Below are positions 58,151 to 64,000 of a stretch of 64,000 nucleotides of DNA, piece after piece; within the stretch, counting starts at the first letter, position 1, and every line of letters begins with the position of its first letter. This DNA is from Aselliscus stoliczkanus (Eukaryota; Chordata; Mammalia; Chiroptera; Hipposideridae): the NCBI GenBank assembly GCA_033961575.1, contig CM066740.1, forward strand, positions 19,381,501 through 19,445,500, given 5' to 3'. The notes under the pieces are model-generated. The model was not told the origin of the DNA. It saw nothing but the letters and a program-made list of their open reading frames with translations, and ran no database searches. A program made the position numbers and the translations under genes.

Positions 58151-58889
58151 GTGACAGGGCACAGCTGGAGACTCAATATTTAATGTCCAGTTAATTCTTA
58201 TGTTTTAAGATTTTATCATTTATTATTCTAAATAGAAACTTTCTCCCAGTCTGATCTGTACATAAATCTCCAAAACACAGTTTCACCTACACTACTGAGG
58301 AATTTAACACAGCTATTGATCTCTTCTGACTTCCTCGAAAGAGCCCTCTTTGTATGTCAGTGTTTGTATTTGAAAGGGGCACGATGTTTTAAAGATATGA
58401 AATTGGGGAGCAAAGCATTGGCATTAGCATAAAATAACATTAATCTGTAGCATGAGATTTGGAAAGCTTGGTCTGGGTAGAGGCGCCAGTGAATCTTAGC
58501 TGAAATAACCAGTCTTTAGCATTGTCAGATTTGTACTGACTAAGGAGTCATTTGGCTACATGTGATTTTTACACATCTGTCAACTAAATCTGAGTTTCAA
58601 ATGAAAAATCTGGCATCTAGAAACATTACGGGGATTTGTGAGTTCCTCTGGAGAATTTTGGGTCCATAAACCAATGAAAGATTACTATGACACATAGAGT
58701 ATTTTCTTTGTGTCATGTTGTAGAAAACTATACTTGCTGTCCTCAAACCAGCTTTACAAAATGTTAAAAGATGAGCAACAAAATTAAAAATGGAACAAAC
58801 CTATATGACAAAGAACTGAACCACATTTGGGAAGATGTAAATCCAATCTCTGTCAACACCAATAACTTCTGATTTTTCAGTTAATCCTA
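58151..58889. other. Single-copy DNA, complex composition around 58370-58640
   Basis: No gene or repeat recognised. 58370-58640 carries 'gcattggcattagcataaaa' and 'gtagaggcgccagtgaatct' and could be conserved non-coding DNA (inference). Confidence 0.3.
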
Positions 58890-59040
58890 AAGTAGGTACT
58901 TCACATTTCAAATCCCTTCCACAGTTAAGATCTCATTCATCCTTTCAGAAAACTGTGACAGTAGGTTTTACCCATAAGAAAACCAAGACTTACTGAGTTT
59001 ATAACTTACCTACAGTCACACAGATGACAAAGATGCCTCT
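58890..59040 (-). mobile_element. MIR fragment, antisense
   Basis: 'gacagtaggttttacccata', 'agaaaaccaagacttactga' and 'acctacagtcacacagatga' are reversed MIR sequence. Confidence 0.6.
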
Positions 59041-59537
59041 TTCCTAATCCAGGTATTCTTTCGTTATGTCATAAAATCTCTTTATAAAATAAGAACATAG
59101 CAACTCTTTCTTAAGTTTTGGGTTCTATTTATATGTTCAGAAAATATGTTATTTATAACTTGGATGGATCAAAATATGGGTATAGTTTTTTTAAAAAGAG
59201 GAATATATGTATCTCTAGAAGAAAAGATTGCAAGGAAATATTTACCATTTTTTTAGAAAGCACATTAGTATCGAGCACTGCAGAGCACTCCTGAATGGGG
59301 CCGTACAGGCAAAACATGAACCCCAGGCTTTGGGAAGACATTTTAGGGAATTTTTTTGAGGCCTTTCTAAAAATTGTCAGGAATTATTTGCATGATGAAA
59401 ATAACATATGTAAATACCTAAAATGCTATCACATATTTTCTTATCTATTTTTGGAAACAGAGCTATATGGAAATATTACATTAGGCTTTTGGGAAGTACT
59501 GCATATAATTGTAATGAAATCAGACTGATGCCTACCC
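59041..59537. other. Single-copy AT-rich DNA
   Basis: No recognised feature. Confidence 0.3.
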
Positions 59538-59538
59538 C

Positions 59539-59658
59539 TTTTTTTTTTTTTTTTTTTGAGGGCAGTGTCACTGGCCCTCATATGTGGGACCCCAACCGGG
59601 GCCGCTGGCTTCCCAAGCCAGCGCTTAACCACCGCGCCACTGCCACTTGGCCGGCCCC
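59539..59658 (-). mobile_element. Short-form tRNA-headed SINE, antisense
   Basis: Plus strand: a T run, then 'gagggcagtgtcactggccctc', then the reversed head ending 'ccacttggccggcccc'. A duplicated 'gccact' ('gccactgccacttgg') near 59635-59648 adds six bases to the A-box region. It is followed by another T run, so it may have landed in the A-tail of an older element. Confidence 0.88.
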
Positions 59659-59729
59659 TTTTTTTTTTTTTTTTTTTAATAATCCTATGAGGTAGTTATT
59701 ATTTCCATTTAACTTTTTTTGTTGTTGTT

Positions 59730-60125
59730 GTTAAGATTTTATTGGGGAATCGGGGAAGGGAAACAGACAAATTACTGTCCTTTTGTTCTTCAGTCTAGTT
59801 GTGGAGGACGTTGCTTCACTGGCCCATGTTGGTATCGTCATTGCGCTCTTCCCGGATGAGGCAGGTCAGTCGCCAGCCTCTGGATGGTCGCTCACCACGG
59901 CTATCGGCAGCTCACGCTGGCTGCTGGCCACTCACTGTAGCCTATGGCAGCCCACTGCAGCAGGGGCTGCAGCCTACACCGTCGCCGGGGCTCGCGCAGC
60001 CCAGCTCCAGGTGGAGGTGTTGTTAGCTGTAGAGGGCAGTGTCACTGACCCTCACATGTGGGATCTGAGCCAGGGCCGCTGGCGTCTCAAGCCAGCACTT
60101 AACCAATGCGCCACCCAGCTGGCCC
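59730..60125 (-). mobile_element. Long tRNA-headed SINE, subtype B, antisense
   Basis: Plus strand: 'gattttattggggaatcggg', body with 'cagcaggggctgcagcctac', reversed head ending 'ccacccagctggccc'. It lacks the second 'ccccaattcccc' block of the usual tail. The (GTT)n at 59720-59731 marks its 3' boundary. Confidence 0.88.
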
Positions 60126-60677
60126 ACCTCCCCCTTTTTATTTGAACTAATAAGATATTTGAAATGTTGTCTACCTTCTATCTTGTCCAAACCCTGGGTC
60201 AGTGATTTGACCTGAAATCCAAGCTCCTTCGGTCTGTAACCAAAGAGAGAAGTTTGTCACTCTGAATGGCATCAAACTGACACCAGCTACATCCCCTCTT
60301 AAGATACCGCACACTGCTCAGTTGTGAATCTACCACTCCTGTGTTCTCTTCATAGCATGTTTGTAACTGCTGTCATTTTGATTATCATAGAAAAATATCA
60401 GAGCTGGCAACCACAACAGCCATGACCAAAGAGAAGATTAGAGCTGAGTGGAGAGAGTGTTAAACTGGATGGTGACATCTTCATAGTAACTCTAAGTGTC
60501 CCCAGGGCTCCTTGAAGATGGCAGAAGTCTCTGTACAAGTTTGAATATTCTGAAGCAGCAAATAACTAGCATTTTAAAGTAGAAATTTTACATTTGTAGA
60601 GCAAGAAAATGTTCTGTAGATTTTATGTCCTTCTTGGAAATGCTTCCATGAAGAGATGATGTATGAAAAACACGCCT
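60126..60677. other. Single-copy DNA
   Basis: No gene or repeat recognised. Confidence 0.3.
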
Positions 60678-60708
60678 TTCAAAGTTCAAATTTTGAAAAA
60701 AAAAAAAA

Positions 60709-60823
60709 GGGGGGGGTCCCGCCGAGTGCGTGGTGATTAAGTGCTGGCTTCAGAAGCCAGCGCCCCGGTTCGGGTCCCACATATGAGGGCCAGTGACACT
60801 GCCCTCAAAAAAAAAAAAAAAAA
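60709..60823 (+). mobile_element. Short-form tRNA-headed SINE (first of a tandem pair)
   Basis: The head is disturbed ('ggggggggtcccgccgagtg'), then 'gctggcttcagaagccagcg', B-box-like 'ggttcgggtcc', and the terminal 'gagggccagtgacactgccctc' plus about 18 A. A 13-A run precedes it. The target 'aaagttcaaatttt' stands before it at 60681-60694. Confidence 0.88.
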
Positions 60824-60837
60824 AAAGTTCAAAATTT

Positions 60838-61352
60838 GGGGGCCAGCCAAATGGCTCAGTTGGTTAAGAGCTGGCTTAGAGCACGTCCTCTGAGCAACAA
60901 GGCCACCGGTTTGATTCCCCCATGGGCCAGCGAACGCTGTGCCTTAGCTGAGCTGTTGCTGAGCTGCCAACAGGTCGCAGGATGGCTCAGCTGATATAAC
61001 AACAAGATTGTCTGTTGAGTGGTGGGCTACACCCACCTGCAACTAAAGATTGAACTCGGCACCTTGATCTGAGCTGTGGCCCGGATGGCTCAGTGGATAG
61101 GGAGTGCGCTCTTAACAAACAACAAGGCTGCTGGTTCGACTTCTGCAGCAGGGGATGGTAGCTACGCCCACTCGCAACTAAGATTGAACATAGCACCTTG
61201 AGCTTAGAGGTCACGAGTTGCCGACAGGAAGCCAGGTGGCGACTGGCGCCCTCCACAAGGAAGATTGAAGAACAATTTGGCTGGTCCCCTCCCCCAATTC
61301 CCCAACACTGTTCCCTCCCCCAATTCCCCAATAAAATCTTAAAAAAAAAAAA
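60838..61352 (+). mobile_element. Composite Rhin-1-like SINE with several tRNA-like units
   Basis: About 515 bp, longer than the copy at 32235. Three tRNA-like openings are seen: 'aaatggctcagttggttaag' at 60850, 'caggatggctcagctgatat' near 60979, and 'ggatggctcagtggataggg' near 61085, the last followed by a B-box-like 'ggttcgacttc'. The 3' part 'ccctccacaaggaagattga', then the double 'ccccaattccccaa' and 'caataaaatctt' plus A, is as in Rhin-1. The target sequence recurs behind it at 61353-61366. Confidence 0.82.
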
Positions 61353-61367
61353 AAAGTTCAAATTTTT

Positions 61368-61519
61368 AAGCTACACAACAATTGAAAATAAATCTTCCCA
61401 CTGGGACTCCTGGAACCTTGATTTTAGTCCTACTGCTAATTTAATAAGTATGGACACAGCTTAGCAATGACATACAGCTAATTGCAAAATGCTTGTGACA
61501 TTACCCTCATCTCCTCACC
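61368..61519. other. Short single-copy stretch
   Basis: No recognised feature between the SINE and the L1. Confidence 0.25.
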
Positions 61520-62731
61520 TCCCCCATGCTAAAGATTAAAACAACATATTTACAACTAGAAATAGAACAACAATAAAAAAAAAAGCTCAAAGTGAGTAGA
61601 AAGAGGGAAATAATAAAGATTAAAGTGGAAATAAATGAACTAGAGAAAAAAAACAATATATACAAAAGATCAGTAAAACCAAGATCTGGTTCTTTGAAAG
61701 ATAAATAAAATTTATAAATAACTCATACAACCTTACGCCAAAAAAAAAACAAACCACCCAATTAAAAAATGGGTAGAGGGCCTTAATAGGCATTTCTCCA
61801 AAGAGGACAAATGACCAATAGACATATGAAAGGATGCTCAACATCATTAATTATCAGAGAAATGCAAATCAAAACCACAATGAGATATCACCTCACACTT
61901 GTCAGAATGGCTCTCATCAATAAATCAACAAACAGCAAGTGTTGGTGAGGATGTGGAGAAAAGGGATTTTCTCCCCGTCTTCTGCTGGTGGGATTGCAAA
62001 TTGGTGCAGCCACTATGGAAAACAGCATGGAGGTTGCTTAAAAATTTTTTAAAAAGATCTACCTTATGACCCAGCAATTCCATTTCTGGGTATTTATCTG
62101 AAGAAACCCAAAACACTAATTCAAAAAGATACATGCACCCCTATGTTCAGGATGCAGCACAATTTATAATAGCTGACACATGGAAGCAGCCTAAGTGCCC
62201 ATAAATAGATGACTGGATAAAGATATAGTACATATATGAAATGGAATATTACTTGGCCCTAAAAATGAAATCTTACTATTTGCAACAACATGGATGGACC
62301 TAGAAGATATAATGCTAAGTGAAATAAGTCAGATTGAAAAAGATAAATGCATGATCTCCCTAATATGTGTAATCTAAAAAACAAAATAAATGAACAAATA
62401 AAACAGAAACAGAGTCAAAGATACAGAAAACAAACTGATGGTTGCCACATAGGAAGGGAATTGGGGGGCTGGGTGAAAATGATGAAGGGATTAAGCAGTA
62501 CGAATTATTAGTTACAAAATAGTCACATGTAAAGTGCAGCATAGAGAATATAGTCAATAATATGGTAATAACTCTGTATGGTGCCAGGTGGGTACTAGAC
62601 TTATTGGGGGGAATCACTTTATAAATTACATAAATGTCTAACCACTATGCTATACACCAGAAACTAATACAAAACATTGAATGTTTACTGTAATTGAACA
62701 AAATAAATTTTAAAAAACAAAAATAAAACAC
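61520..62731 (+). mobile_element. L1 LINE, 5'-truncated and internally deleted
   Basis: 61590-61735 matches the middle of ORF2 ('gtaaaaccaagatctggttc' then 'tttgaaagataaataaaat'). At about 61740, after a short A-run, the text jumps to the distal part of ORF2 ('aattaaaaaatgggtagagg', 'atgcaaatcaaaaccacaat', 'tgacccagcaattccatttc'), so over a kilobase of ORF2 is missing. The 3' UTR begins near 62390 and the A-rich tail is at 62697-62731. Not able to code; the sequence is less worn than the other L1s here. Confidence 0.88.
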
Positions 62732-62764
62732 CTTATTTACCAAGCTAAAGGTCCCAATTTTGGA

Positions 62765-64000
62765 TTTTTTTAAAAAAGATTATAGACTCACAAGATATTA
62801 CCAAACTACAATGAGGTTGCATGTACCTTTCACCCATTTTCCCTTTAAGGTAATATCTTACGTAATTATAATAAATACCCAAATCATAAAACTGACACTG
62901 GTACAATATACAACCTTATTCAGATTTCTAGTTTTGACAGGTACTCCAGGATGGGACGGGAGGATGGGGAGGTAGTGAGGGAGGAGATGTGAGAGATTCC
63001 ATAGAATTTTATCACGTGTAGATTTGTATAACTATCACCACAATCAAGGTAGAGAATGTTTCATCACCACAAAGCTCCCTAGTGGTACCTTTATAATCAT
63101 ACCAGCTCTCTCCCTCCCAAGCTCTGTCCCTAACCCCTAGCAATCAGTAACCTCTTTTCTATATGTATTTTATTTCAAGATTACATAAATTGATCAATTC
63201 ACTATATAAATTTTATTTGTAACTTTTTTTTTCATTCAGCATAATTGTCTTGAAATCTACCCAAGTTATGTATGTATTTCAATAGTTGATTTTTTCTTGT
63301 TGGTGAGTAGTATTCCATGGGATGGATGAAACACGGTTTATTTATCCATTTATTCATCCATAGAAAGATATATGGGTTATTTCCAACTTTTGGTTATCAC
63401 AGATAAAGCTGCTAGGAACATTCCTGTAGACATTTTGGTATGGACATATATTTCCTATTCTCTGGGGTAAAATGTCCAGGACTATCATTTCTGGATTGCG
63501 TGGTGAGATTATATTTTTAAGGAACTGCTAAAATATCTCCCAGTGTGTAGGTAGCACTTTTCATTCCCACCAGTGATATATGACTTATTCAGTTTCTCTG
63601 CATCCTTGCCAGCATCTGGTGTCATTGCTATTTTTTATTTTAGCCATTATGATCCTAACTAGATTGTTTGCTTTTTTTTACTTTGAGTTTTGAGAGTTCT
63701 TTATTGATATATGGTTTGCAAATAGTTTACAAATGTTTTCTTTCAGTCTGTAGCTTGACTGTTCATCCTCTTAAGAGGGTCTTTTATTGAACAAGAGATA
63801 TTAAGGAAGCCCGATTTATTAATTTTTTTAATATGGATTGGGTTTTTGGTGTCACGTCTAAGAACACTTCCACTAGTCCTAAGCCTGGAAGATTTTCTAT
63901 GTTTTCTTCTAAATGTTTACACATATACCATACCCAATGCAATAATACCTTTATCCTAATTCGTCCCCAATGTTCTTAGGGTCTCAGCAGAACAAATGAA
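62765..64000 (-). mobile_element. L1 LINE 3' part, antisense, running off the window
   Basis: It starts with a reversed 3' UTR ('ggttgcatgtacctttcacc', 'gataactatcaccacaatca'-type text near 63029), then 'agtattccatgggatggatg', 'ggttatttccaacttttggt' and 'tttccaacttttggttatca', all reversed L1. 'ggtgtcacgtctaagaacac' near 63849 is reversed L1 sequence still further upstream in the element. Older and more worn than the sense L1 beside it. Confidence 0.8.

Overview
This is a 64-kb piece of mammalian nuclear DNA, AT-rich and CpG-poor, with no convincing protein-coding exon. Every open frame I looked at is short and lies in, or out of frame with, an interspersed repeat. The window reads as intergenic or deep-intronic gene-desert DNA. 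The content that can be supported is transposable elements of several ages, one processed pseudogene, simple repeats, and some AT-rich single-copy stretches that look like conserved regulatory DNA.

Organism: three repeat classes point to a placental mammal, probably a bat of the rhinolophoid group (horseshoe, leaf-nosed or false-vampire bats and allies). (1) Old mammal-wide repeats: MIR, L2, hAT elements like MER5A and MER20, MaLR LTRs, and L1 3' ends. (2) Three copies of a tRNA-related SINE that I recognise from memory as like Rhin-1; its 3' tail runs 'accctccacaac...ttccccaattcc...caataaaatctt'. (3) About twenty copies of a second, younger tRNA-headed SINE that ends in the same 'ttcccc(aatt)cccaataaaatc' tail. 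The bat assignment rests on memory of Rhin-1 and needs a database search.

Layout: 0-9 kb holds old hAT/MITE debris, a MaLR LTR and the first SINEs. 9-15 kb is mostly single-copy, with a MaLR LTR, a cluster of AP-1-type motifs near 13.0 kb and an antisense L1. 15.8-17.0 kb is a frameshifted processed copy of the HMGN1 mRNA, recognisable mainly by its long 3' UTR, with a TTTA microsatellite grown inside it. 19.7-21.5 kb holds a 73-bp tandem duplication, an L1 3' end and a mariner-type MITE. 22-28 kb is SINE-rich. 28-33 kb carries L1 3' ends, microsatellites, a Rhin-1-like SINE, MER20 and MIR. 34.7-37.5 kb is the most repeat-poor stretch and carries homeodomain-type motifs. 40.8-43.6 kb has two SINEs in tandem at one target, an L1 end and a second mariner MITE inside a CA-rich repeat. 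48.3-50.6 kb is a complete MaLR retrotransposon (LTR-internal-LTR), with a hAT element just downstream. 55-58 kb holds two more LTRs. 59.5-61.4 kb is a SINE cluster, and 61.5-64 kb is two L1s lying tail to tail.

The most interesting pattern is the young SINE family. It occurs as a long form of about 400-450 bp and as a short form of about 100-125 bp. The short form keeps only the tRNA-like head and stops at a hairpin-forming sequence, directly followed by poly(A). Most copies have clear target-site duplications, and in two places a short copy and a longer SINE sit side by side between three copies of one target sequence. I found no CRISPR array, operon, or structural tRNA or rRNA gene, and nothing that looks like an undescribed coding system.
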